DNA of 64,000 nt. Origin: Parundibacterium terreum. GTDB lineage: Bacteria > Pseudomonadota > Gammaproteobacteria > Burkholderiales > Burkholderiaceae_D. The notes beneath the pieces are model-generated. The model worked only from the letters and a program-made list of their open reading frames with translations, was not told where the DNA came from and did not search any database. Where the stretch lies: NCBI RefSeq assembly GCF_014636315.1, contig NZ_BMED01000007.1:62001-126000 (forward strand), in the 5' to 3' direction. Shown here in pieces: positions 44,730 to 52,452 of this stretch (position 1 is its first letter; each line of letters begins with the position of its first letter). The position numbers and the translations under genes were made by a program.

Positions 44730-47105
44730 TCAGGCCGCTGCTGAATACTCCGGCGGCACCCATTTCATTACCCATTCCTGCAGGTGCTCTGCGGGCATGG
44801 GTTTGCTGATGTAATAGCCCTGGGCTTGGTCGCAGCCCATTTCCCTCAGCAACTGCATCACGTCCTTGTTTTCCACGCCTTCGGCGACGACCCTCAGGCC
44901 CATGTTGTGGCCCAGGTCGATGGTGGACCTGACTATCTTCGCATCATCCAGATCCTGCTCCATTTTCAGTACGAAGGATTTGTCTATCTTCAGTTCATCC
45001 ACCGGCAGGCTCTTCAGATAGGCCAGTGATGAATAGCCGGTGCCGAAATCGTCAATCGACAAATCCACGCCCATCACATGCAGGCGCTCCAGGGTTTGCT
45101 GCGCCCGCACCGGATCATCCATGATGGCGCTTTCAGTGATTTCGAGGCAGAAGGACTCGGGGCTGATCTTGTGGCGAGCCAGGATATCGGCAAATTTGTT
45201 CGGCAGGTCCTGATCCAGCAGATCGCGGGTAGACAGGTTGACCGACATTTTCAGGTGCAGGCCGCGTGCCTCCCATTCACTGCACATGGTGGCCGCCTGC
45301 TCCAGTACCCAGCGGGTCAGCAGCCGTATGAAGCCGGTTTGCTCTGCGAAAGGGATGAACTGGTCGGGGAAAATGAAACCACGCTCAGGATGTATCCAGC
45401 GCACCAGAGCCTCTACCGCAATCACCCTGCCGGTACCTAGCTCCACCTTTGGCTGTACATACAGGCGGAAGGCGTTGTGATCTAGCGCGGCCCGGAGTTC
45501 GCTCAGTAGCGACAGGCTTTGCTGGCTGGACTTGTCGATCTCGGGAATATAAGTGACTGCGCCGCTATTTCTTTGCTTGGCCGCATACATTGCCACTTCT
45601 GCATGGCTGAGCAGGGTTTCAGCGCTGGTGGCGTTTTCCGGATAACCGGCGATGCCTATGCCGGCGCCGAGATCCACGGTCTGGTCTTCGATGGAGATCG
45701 GTTTTTCCAGCGATTGCAGGATACGTGCAGCCAGTTCCTGCGCTGCCGCCAGGCTGGAATTGGGCAACAGGATCGCAAATTCGTCGCCACCGAGGCGCGC
45801 CGGCTTGGTTGCGCCCTGGCCGAGTTCGGCACTGAGCCTGACTGCGACCTGGGTCAGCAGCAGATCGCCGAAGCTATGTCCCATGACGTCATTGACATGC
45901 TTGAAGCGATCCAGATCCATCATTAATACATAACAGGATTCTTCCTTAGATTCCGCATGCTTGATGGCGTCGTTCAGCATGTTGACGAAGCGCGCCCGGT
46001 TCGGCAGATTGGTCAGCGTATCCCAGTACGCGAGGCGCAGGATTTCTTTCTCACGATTGGCAATGCCGTCGCGCATGCTGATGAAGGTGCGCGCCAGTTC
46101 CCCTATTTCATCCTGGCCCTTGACGTCTATGGTGGCGGAGTAATCGCCGGCGCCCAGCTTCTTCGCTGTTTCCGCCAGTTGCCGCATGGGGCCGGTAATG
46201 CGCCTGGCGGAGAAGACACTGATGATGATCGCCACCAGCACGCCCAAGCCTGTCAGCACCAGCAGGCTCAGCTTCAGGTTCTCATAAGGGGCGATGGCTT
46301 CATTGATGGATCTTTGCAATACCAGTACCGTGGTCTGGTTCTGGCGCGGATTTTGTGCCAGCTTCAGCACGCGCGCGCTGTAATTATCGTTGCCAATATC
46401 CAGGTCTTGCAGAAAAAAGGCCTTGTCCAGCGTCGTCGGCAATTGCTTGGCCAGGTCGCCTGCCTCTGCCGGCGCCAGTGTGGAGACGCTGGAACTCCAT
46501 GGGCCGCCGTCGCTGCTGGTCAGCAGCGATACCTGCATCGACGATAGTTCGCGCATGTCGGCGACGATCTTTTTATCGATGGGAATTGCCATCACGACCC
46601 AGCCTATTGTTACCGGTGCTTTCAGCGGCACGACAACCAGCTGGTAGGGGTGGCTCTCAACAATGGTGGTACTGGATGTAGCGCCGCCATTCTGTTCCGC
46701 CTGGTCTATCATCGTCGGGATGGATTGCTGCAGGCTGGCTGCCAATGCAGCGTTGGTCGAAGCGGTAATGCTCTTGTCCAGACCTATCAGCACCGTCAGC
46801 GTCGCGCCTATCCGTTCACCGTGGTTGGACAAAGCAGATTCTATGGTGTCGCGGTCATTGCTGCTGACTGCAGTCAGGAAGCCGAACTCGGAAGCCAGCA
46901 CCTTGGCACCGAAGATCAGGCGTTGCGCGTTTTGTTCCAGCAGATTGCCGAACTGGCGCTCGCCGATTTTCAGATCGGCCTGGATGGAGGCGCGCGCATT
47001 GGCCTGGATTTCGTGGCGTATGGTGAAATAGCCGGCCAGCTGAACGGCCAGTATCAGGACGATGAATAGGGCGACGACACGGCTTTCCAGGCTATGGAAG
47101 CGCAT
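44730..47105 (-). CDS. Membrane sensor GGDEF/EAL protein
   Basis: The 791-residue protein has a membrane helix at the N-terminus, a ~250-residue periplasmic sensor, and a second helix (LSLLVLTGLGVLVAIIISVF) followed by HAMP. A GGDEF domain (RLGGDEFAILL, about residue 437) and a C-terminal EAL domain complete it. The EAL catalytic set is complete: VEALVRW, VNLS, EITES, DDFGTGYSSL, IDKSF, AEGVEN and QGYYISKP, so it is a likely c-di-GMP phosphodiesterase. The GGDEF lacks an RxxD I-site, so cyclase or GTP-sensing activity is open. It follows the MauL-like gene by 101 bp. Confidence 0.93.
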   Translation of the reverse strand: MRFHSLESRVVALFIVLILAVQLAGYFTIRHEIQANARASIQADLKIGERQFGNLLEQNAQRLIFGAKVLASEFGFLTAVSSNDRDTIESALSNHGERIGATLTVLIGLDKSITASTNAALAASLQQSIPTMIDQAEQNGGATSSTTIVESHPYQLVVVPLKAPVTIGWVVMAIPIDKKIVADMRELSSMQVSLLTSSDGGPWSSSVSTLAPAEAGDLAKQLPTTLDKAFFLQDLDIGNDNYSARVLKLAQNPRQNQTTVLVLQRSINEAIAPYENLKLSLLVLTGLGVLVAIIISVFSARRITGPMRQLAETAKKLGAGDYSATIDVKGQDEIGELARTFISMRDGIANREKEILRLAYWDTLTNLPNRARFVNMLNDAIKHAESKEESCYVLMMDLDRFKHVNDVMGHSFGDLLLTQVAVRLSAELGQGATKPARLGGDEFAILLPNSSLAAAQELAARILQSLEKPISIEDQTVDLGAGIGIAGYPENATSAETLLSHAEVAMYAAKQRNSGAVTYIPEIDKSSQQSLSLLSELRAALDHNAFRLYVQPKVELGTGRVIAVEALVRWIHPERGFIFPDQFIPFAEQTGFIRLLTRWVLEQAATMCSEWEARGLHLKMSVNLSTRDLLDQDLPNKFADILARHKISPESFCLEITESAIMDDPVRAQQTLERLHVMGVDLSIDDFGTGYSSLAYLKSLPVDELKIDKSFVLKMEQDLDDAKIVRSTIDLGHNMGLRVVAEGVENKDVMQLLREMGCDQAQGYYISKPMPAEHLQEWVMKWVPPEYSAAA

Positions 47106-47206
47106 AGGCCGTTCCTGAAAATTGCTGCGTATGCCGTGCAGGCGAGTGGCAGCATTTAAGCAAAGTTGCGTGCATTTCTGAGCCGGAATCTGGAGACGTA
47201 AGTTTG

Positions 47207-47812
47207 CTAGCTGGCTTTGTAATTCAGTTTAACAGTAATTGTCGCATCATCTTTATAGCTAATGCTCTGTTCGTTGACAGGAATGCCTGCAGCCTGTTTG
47301 AAATGCCAGGTTTTCAGCGCATATTTGCCTGCCGTAATGGAGTTGATCCTGGCCCGGCCGCTGGCATCCGTCTTTGCGAAATACGGGGTATCGACCACCT
47401 GGATATAGGCAATCATCTGGTCATGAATATTGCAGCCTACGACTACCGTGCCTGGCTTGTCGAAGAGTATGGGCTTGGTGGGAGTGCCCGCATACAGCTT
47501 GATATCGAAGGGCTTGGGCGCAGAAAAAGAATAGGCGTGGTGGCGGACAGTATCATTATTCGGGAAACTAATCGCCGTACCGGTCTGGACCACAGTCACC
47601 AGAGGGATGAACTTTTTGTCCTTTTGCTCGACATCCACTTGCGGCGGGGACTTGACCAGCGGAGCCGTTCCTTCGGCGTACACAACGGCATCTGCAACCG
47701 GCTGACCCGCGCTGTCGACTACCTGCACCGTCAGGGTGGCAAAGGCGCTGCTCGCCACCATGCCATTTAATAAAATAACAACGGCGGTGTGCATTAGACG
47801 TGGTCTGCTCAT
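47207..47812 (-). CDS. MauL-like periplasmic cupredoxin (methylamine utilization protein family)
   Basis: The 201-residue protein has a signal peptide (cleavage after SAFA, ~residue 25). It has a plastocyanin-like fold with a type 1 copper site pattern: His91/His92 in VRHHAYSF and Cys127, His130, Met133 in GCNIHDQM. The last 60 residues form a small beta domain (AKTDASGRARINSITAGKYA). It would be a periplasmic copper electron carrier or sensor. The name methylamine utilization comes from family annotation; no other mau genes are present. It precedes the GGDEF/EAL gene on the same strand. Confidence 0.85.
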   Translation of the reverse strand: MSRPRLMHTAVVILLNGMVASSAFATLTVQVVDSAGQPVADAVVYAEGTAPLVKSPPQVDVEQKDKKFIPLVTVVQTGTAISFPNNDTVRHHAYSFSAPKPFDIKLYAGTPTKPILFDKPGTVVVGCNIHDQMIAYIQVVDTPYFAKTDASGRARINSITAGKYALKTWHFKQAAGIPVNEQSISYKDDATITVKLNYKAS

Positions 47813-48303
47813 ATTTATGCCTGAAACGGCCCAAGGTAATCAGTAAAGCGCACAAGTCTCAATCCGGAGGCTTATCTCCGGGAAACTATGCAACGCATAA
47901 CTATACTACTGGCGTGGCTGTTTTTGCAGGAGTATAGAAATAATGCCTAACGGAAACTTACGAAATAAAGTGTGGTTTTACAATAGTTGACAAACACCAA
48001 TAGTGAGTCGAGGCAATATGTTTCGCATATAATGTGATGCAAAGAATTTAATACGTCGTTAATACGAGACTCGCCGCTGCCAAGTTTCGTCGCTATCACG
48101 GCCAAAAAGGCATCGCTTCAGTGAATTAGATGTCAAAACAGCACCGAGACAGACGCATCTCGCTACGTGCTGCCGCTCTTTGCCGTATGATAAAAGTGAA
48201 TAGAGCATGTTGTCGGTGAGGCGCTACTAATGTATCTTCTGCCTCTACCCAAAGGATTTGCTGCACTGGAATATTAATCGCAATTGCATCCTAAATAGAA
48301 TGT
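47813..48303. other. Divergent intergenic region, MauL to GGDEF gene
   Basis: This 491-bp region holds a perfect TATAAT at 48028-48033 on the plus strand, with no good -35 at the right distance, and a TTGACA at 47987-47992 too far away to pair with it. If TATAAT is used, the leader of the gene at 48304 would be about 265 nt. I see no riboswitch-like structure and no gene. Confidence 0.4.
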
Positions 48304-49359
48304 ATGGAATCAATCATTAAGCACCTTGTGGAAATTACCGGTCATCGTGACCATGATCTCCTCAATATTTCTGTGATTTCTGCATTAAGCGAACTGACGC
48401 ATGCGGAGTATGCGCGCGCGCTGGATATTGTTGCCGTTGGAAAACAAATCTTTGTGCAACCGCAAATCACGATCAAGAATGGCAAGGTGCTTACCGTCGA
48501 TGAACATCTGGTCGCGGTGCAGACCGGCGAGGCGATTAGCCAGTATCCTGCCCTGGAGCAGGGAATCACCCAGCATTCCAATCTGATTGAGAGCCTGACT
48601 GAAGACGGCAAGCGCATAGTCTGGCTGCCCATCTGGATCAACGACAAGGTCAGCACTTGCCTGGAAATCATCAATCCCGCGTCGTATACAAAAAATACGA
48701 TGGAGGCGATGGAAGGCATATTAATCGTTTACCGCAATTTCCAGAACCTGCTGGATTACAGCGAACGCGACTCGCTGACCGGCTTGCTGAACCGTAAAAC
48801 CTTCGACGATAATTTTTCCAAAGTATTGCGTGCGACATCGCAGCAAAGCAGCAATGAAGGTAGCGAAGTGGATGGCGGCGGTGTTGAGCGCCGCCAGCAT
48901 GAGCCGGAAAAGCAGCACTGGTTGGCGGTGCTGGATATTGACCATTTCAAGCGTGTGAACGACCAGTTCGGCCATCTGTACGGCGACGAGGTGCTGATCC
49001 TGATCGCTAACCTGCTGCGTTCCTCTTTCCGCCCTACTGACCGCCTGTTCCGCTTCGGCGGCGAAGAATTCGTGATCTTGCTGCGCTCCACCACGCAGGA
49101 AGACGCGCAGCATATCTTTGACCGTTTCCGTACCAATGTGGAGCAGCACCACTTTCCGCAAGTAGGCAAGGTGACCGTCAGTGTCGGTTTTGCCCGCATC
49201 GATCCGTTTGAGCCGGCGGTTGCCATCATGGGCCGCGCCGACCAGGCGCTGTATTTTGCCAAGAGCAATGGCCGCAACCGCACCTGTTATTACGACAGTC
49301 TGGTGCAGAGCGGCGATCTGCACACCGAGCGCTCCAACGATACCGCAGAGTTCTTTTAA
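48304..49359 (+). CDS. Cytoplasmic diguanylate cyclase (GAF-like + GGDEF)
   Basis: The 351-residue protein has no membrane segment. Residues ~1-145 form a GAF-like sensory domain (IIKHLVEITGHRDHDLLNIS, then VWLPIWINDKVSTCLEI). A GGDEF domain follows, with DSLTGLLNRKTFDDNF at its start, active-site GGEEF at 252-256, and an I-site RPTD five residues before. It should be an active, product-inhibited cyclase. No clear Shine-Dalgarno precedes the ATG. It is the third c-di-GMP enzyme in 6.5 kb. Confidence 0.92.
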   Translation: MESIIKHLVEITGHRDHDLLNISVISALSELTHAEYARALDIVAVGKQIFVQPQITIKNGKVLTVDEHLVAVQTGEAISQYPALEQGITQHSNLIESLTEDGKRIVWLPIWINDKVSTCLEIINPASYTKNTMEAMEGILIVYRNFQNLLDYSERDSLTGLLNRKTFDDNFSKVLRATSQQSSNEGSEVDGGGVERRQHEPEKQHWLAVLDIDHFKRVNDQFGHLYGDEVLILIANLLRSSFRPTDRLFRFGGEEFVILLRSTTQEDAQHIFDRFRTNVEQHHFPQVGKVTVSVGFARIDPFEPAVAIMGRADQALYFAKSNGRNRTCYYDSLVQSGDLHTERSNDTAEFF

Positions 49360-49388
49360 TTTCCCTGAGTTGCCGCGCTATCCGCTTT

Positions 49389-49514
49389 TTAGTGGATGGC
49401 TCGTTTTACGCCTGCCGTCAGCGCGCCCGCGATGATCAACAGGGCGGCGGGGCCGGGTGTCAGGCAGATCACGCCGGTAGTGACGACAAAAATTAGGTAG
49501 GCGTCCCAGCTCAT
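49389..49514 (-). pseudogene. N-terminal remnant of a LysE family exporter (41 codons)
   Basis: The frame reads MSWDAYLIFVVTTGVICLTP, then GPAALLIIAGALTAGVKRAIH and a stop. The segment matches the first transmembrane helix and the TPGP motif of LysE/RhtB exporters, which are normally about 205-210 residues, so the remaining five helices are missing. GAAGGA precedes the ATG, and the ATG overlaps the stop of the EamA gene (ATGA), so the peptide is probably still translated. It is likely a deletion remnant; a one-helix microprotein is less likely. The following 30 bp to the GGDEF gene hold nothing. Confidence 0.7.
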
Positions 49515-50410
49515 ACTGCTTCCTTCAATTCTGCGGATGGGGCAGGGCGTGCGCGCGACATCGTCAGCAGCAGGACGCTGCCCAGGATAATGCCCATGGC
49601 CAGCAACTCACGCGGCCCCAGCTTTTCTCCGCCCAAAACCACGCCCAGCGTCACAGCGATCAACGGATTGACGTAGGCATAGCTGGACGCCAATGCCGGA
49701 GGCACCGTGGACAATAAATACATATACGCAGTAAATGCCAGCAGGGACCCTGCCACGACCAGGTAAGCCCAGGCCATGAACGCAGGCAGCGTGATCGGTG
49801 CGCTGAAACTTTCACCCTTGAGCGCAGCGACGATGCTCAGGAATACACCGCCCAGCAGCATTTCGCTGGCAAATCCCATTGCGCCTGGGGCCAGCGACAG
49901 CTTTCTTTGCGACAGCACTGAGCCTATGTCCCAGCAAAAGATGGCGCCCAGCAGTGCGACGATACCTATGGGCTGTGCCGAGAAGTCGCCGCTGCTGGCC
50001 AGCAGGATGGCGCCGGCAAAACCGCTCAGGATACCGGTCCATTCGCGTTTATTCGGCCAGTCGCCGAACATGCCCACGCACAGCGACAATATCATCGGCG
50101 AGCAGGCGATGAATACTGCGGTCAGCCCGGACGATACATATTGCTGGGCCACTGCAGTCAGGCCCATGCCGCCACCCATCAGCAGGATGCCGACCACGCC
50201 GGCGTCACGCCATTGCATCAGGCTGGGATTTTTGACGCCACGCAATTTCAACCAGCCGAACAGCAAGGCGCCGGCCACCAGGAAACGCGTGCCCATCAAT
50301 AGGAAAGGCGGAAACGAGGCCAGCGCAACGTGGATTGCATAGTAGGTTGAGCCCCAGACTATATAGACAGTCAGCAGGGCAAAAAGAACGAGTCTGGGCA
50401 GGCGAGGCAT
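49511..50410 (-). CDS. EamA/DMT family exporter, YedA-like
   Basis: The 299-residue membrane protein has ten hydrophobic segments in two EamA repeats. The N-terminus LLTVYIVWGSTYYAIHVALA and later AYVNPLIAVTLGVVLGGE are typical of YedA-type drug/metabolite exporters. It is divergent from an Lrp-type regulator 173 bp away, which suggests control by an amino acid, and translationally coupled to the LysE remnant downstream. Confidence 0.9.
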   Translation of the reverse strand: MPRLPRLVLFALLTVYIVWGSTYYAIHVALASFPPFLLMGTRFLVAGALLFGWLKLRGVKNPSLMQWRDAGVVGILLMGGGMGLTAVAQQYVSSGLTAVFIACSPMILSLCVGMFGDWPNKREWTGILSGFAGAILLASSGDFSAQPIGIVALLGAIFCWDIGSVLSQRKLSLAPGAMGFASEMLLGGVFLSIVAALKGESFSAPITLPAFMAWAYLVVAGSLLAFTAYMYLLSTVPPALASSYAYVNPLIAVTLGVVLGGEKLGPRELLAMGIILGSVLLLTMSRARPAPSAELKEAV

Positions 50411-50583
50411 GATATTAAAAAGAGGTAATAAGGGGGTAACAGGGTGTAAAGAGCGCTCAACAAGGGCTTGGAGGCAACATTCAGTAGTGACAGTGTATGC
50501 CTGCAGAGTCTGTTTTTGAATAGATAAACGAAGGCAAATCGGTTACATTACTTTTGAATTAATTGAAAATGAGGGGGTTTTCC

Positions 50584-51036
50584 ATGAAACTAGAATTGGA
50601 TCAGATGGACGGCAAGATCCTGGAAATCCTGCAGGCCGATGCCCGCGTCACGCTGGCGGAAATAGGTCGCCGTATCCACATGAGCCAGCCGGCAGTGGCT
50701 GAGCGGGTCAAGCGCATGGAAGCCGCCAATGTGATCACTGGTTATCACGCGCGCGTCAATCCCGAGGCGCTGGGTTACAGCCTGACTGCGTTCGTGAGAG
50801 TGGCAGTGCGCTCGGATTACCGGCTGGTTGCCGCCGTCGCCGAGGAAATGCCGGAAATTGTCGAATGCCATTCTGTCACCGGTGACGATTGCAGTATCGT
50901 CAAGGTGGTCGTGCCTTCGGTAAAGGAGCTGGAGCGCGTGCTGGTGGAGCTGACCCGCCGCTGCGGCGACACTTCCACCTCACTGATCCTGTCGTCCCCG
51001 CTGGAACGGCGCGCGTTGCGGCCCGTCTTCAATTGA
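50584..51036 (+). CDS. Lrp/AsnC family transcriptional regulator
   Basis: The 150-residue protein has an N-terminal winged HTH (DGKILEILQADARVTLAEIG then RRIHMSQPAVAERVKRME) and a C-terminal RAM domain (VAEEMPEIVECHSVTGDDC). ATG 50584 has GGGGG about 6 nt upstream. An upstream TTG (50563) or ATG (50569) would add five to seven residues. It lies 9 bp before the LysR gene and is divergent from the EamA exporter, its most likely target (inference). Confidence 0.93.
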   Translation: MKLELDQMDGKILEILQADARVTLAEIGRRIHMSQPAVAERVKRMEAANVITGYHARVNPEALGYSLTAFVRVAVRSDYRLVAAVAEEMPEIVECHSVTGDDCSIVKVVVPSVKELERVLVELTRRCGDTSTSLILSSPLERRALRPVFN

Positions 51037-51045
51037 AAGCCTAGG

Positions 51046-51978
51046 ATGGAACTGCGCCAGCTCAGGTATTTTGTTGCCATCGTCGATCACGGCTCCTTGT
51101 CGCGGGCGGCGCGTGTTTTGCATATCGTGCAACCCGCGTTGACCCAGCAATTGCAGCAACTGGAAGAGGAACTGGGTGCCGCACTGCTGCACCGTTCTGC
51201 GCAAGGCATGCTGCCCACCGATGCGGGCAAGCTGTTTTATGAGCATGCGCAGGCCATCCTGAAGCAGGTGGGCGATGCCAGGTCTGCCGTGGCGCAGTCT
51301 GCCGACAAGCCTACCGGTACCGTGGCGCTTGGTATCCCGCAAAGCGCGTCCGGCGCACTGGCACTGCCTTTACTGAAAGCGGTGCGCGCGCACTATCCTG
51401 AAATATCCCTGCAAATGACGGAAGAGCTGACCGGCAACCTGATAGAGCAATTGAAGTCCGGCCGTATCAATCTGGCCGTCCTGTTCGACGACGGCCAGTT
51501 GTCCGGCTTTGCCGTCAAGCCCATGGTGGAAGAAGAGATGATGTACATTGCGCGCGCCGATTCGCAATTCATCAGCAAGCGCAAAGTCATCCCGCTGGAC
51601 AAGGCGCTGCAGGCGCCTTTGATACTGCCCGGCTTGCAGCACGGCGTGCGGCCGCGCATAGAAAACATCGTGCGCCAGGCGGGTTTGTCGATTGACAATG
51701 TGATCGACATCAACTCCATCGCCATCCTGAAATCGGCCTTGATGGCCGACATGGGGGCGACGATCTTGCCGGTAGCTCCGCTGCTGTCGGAGATAGAGCG
51801 TGGTGAGCTGCGCGCCTGGCCCATAGGCGGTGCAAAGATAGTCCGTAGCGTAGTGTTGTGTTCATCGAAAAACATTCCCCTGACCAATGCCGCCGGTGCG
51901 GTAGAACGGCTGGTGCTGGAAGTGGCGCGAGAGTTGTGCGCCAGCGGGCGCTGGCTGGGTGCGCGGAACTTAATGTAA
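51046..51978 (+). CDS. LysR family transcriptional regulator (Nac/CynR-like)
   Basis: The 310-residue protein has the LysR HTH at the very N-terminus (MELRQLRYFVAIVDHGSLSR, then AARVLHIVQPALTQQLQQLE) and a substrate-binding domain from about residue 90. The N-terminal sequence resembles Nac-type nitrogen or catabolism regulators. It is cotranscribed with the Lrp gene (9-bp gap). Targets cannot be read from the sequence. Confidence 0.92.
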   Translation: MELRQLRYFVAIVDHGSLSRAARVLHIVQPALTQQLQQLEEELGAALLHRSAQGMLPTDAGKLFYEHAQAILKQVGDARSAVAQSADKPTGTVALGIPQSASGALALPLLKAVRAHYPEISLQMTEELTGNLIEQLKSGRINLAVLFDDGQLSGFAVKPMVEEEMMYIARADSQFISKRKVIPLDKALQAPLILPGLQHGVRPRIENIVRQAGLSIDNVIDINSIAILKSALMADMGATILPVAPLLSEIERGELRAWPIGGAKIVRSVVLCSSKNIPLTNAAGAVERLVLEVARELCASGRWLGARNLM

Positions 51979-51981
51979 TAG

Positions 51982-52005
51982 ATCTCACTTCACAAGTAGT
52001 GAGAT
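51982..52005. terminator. Hairpin after the LysR gene (no T-run)
   Basis: ATCTCACT and AGTGAGAT form an 8-bp perfect stem around an 8-nt loop directly after the LysR stop. No run of T follows, so termination is only possible, perhaps with Rho. Confidence 0.35.
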
Positions 52006-52021
52006 GCGCTGGCCTTGAAGC

Positions 52022-52213
52022 TTGCTCGTCATCGCTCCAGGTTTTTTTGACCGCCTCAAGCCGGATATCATTTTTTATGATACCCCTATTCAAATTCCAT
52101 ATTTCCCAGGGGCGGTGATAATCCCTACACTGGCCGTACAGCAGATTTCAAAGGGAGTCGAGGAGGCGCTGCAGCTAGGACCTGGTCTTGTATCAATGCT
52201 CACATTGCACTGA
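52022..52213 (+). pseudogene. Protein-like orphan fragment, family not recognised
   Basis: The 63-codon frame starts at a TTG with no Shine-Dalgarno and follows an in-frame TGA at 52016. It reads like the C-terminal part of a larger soluble protein: RLKPDIIFYDTPIQIPYFPG, then AVIIPTLAVQQISKGVEEAL, with hydrophobic-strand and amphipathic-helix periodicity. It may be the tail of a gene whose 5' part was lost. I cannot name the family. Chance is a real alternative. Confidence 0.3.
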
Positions 52214-52452
52214 TGTAAATTCAAGTTCGTATTCGAAGCTTCCTTTGAACATCCAATCTGTATAAAAAATATCAATACATTGTGCTAACAGGCCGCCAAT
52301 AGGGGTGGTTTCGGTACTCGGGTATTTCTATTTTTGATGCAAGTTGGAATAAAATGGCTGCCATCACAGCCCTGCACGATTGACAAACCTGTGTCTTACC
52401 GGACGCATCGAATGTCAGTTTGCAAACGAAATCACAAATTTTTGGAGTACAC

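Larger units (their letters stand above)
51979..52452. other. Intergenic region upstream of the indolepyruvate oxidoreductase
   Basis: This 474-bp region begins with the hairpin at 51982-52005 and contains a protein-like orphan frame (52022-52213). From 52214 to 52452 it is AT-rich leader DNA with TTGGAG just before the next start. No definite promoter was assigned. Confidence 0.4.

Noticed and set aside
47987-48033. TTGACA (47987) with TATAAT (48028) as one promoter
   Set aside because: The spacing is 35 bp, far beyond the 16-19 bp allowed.
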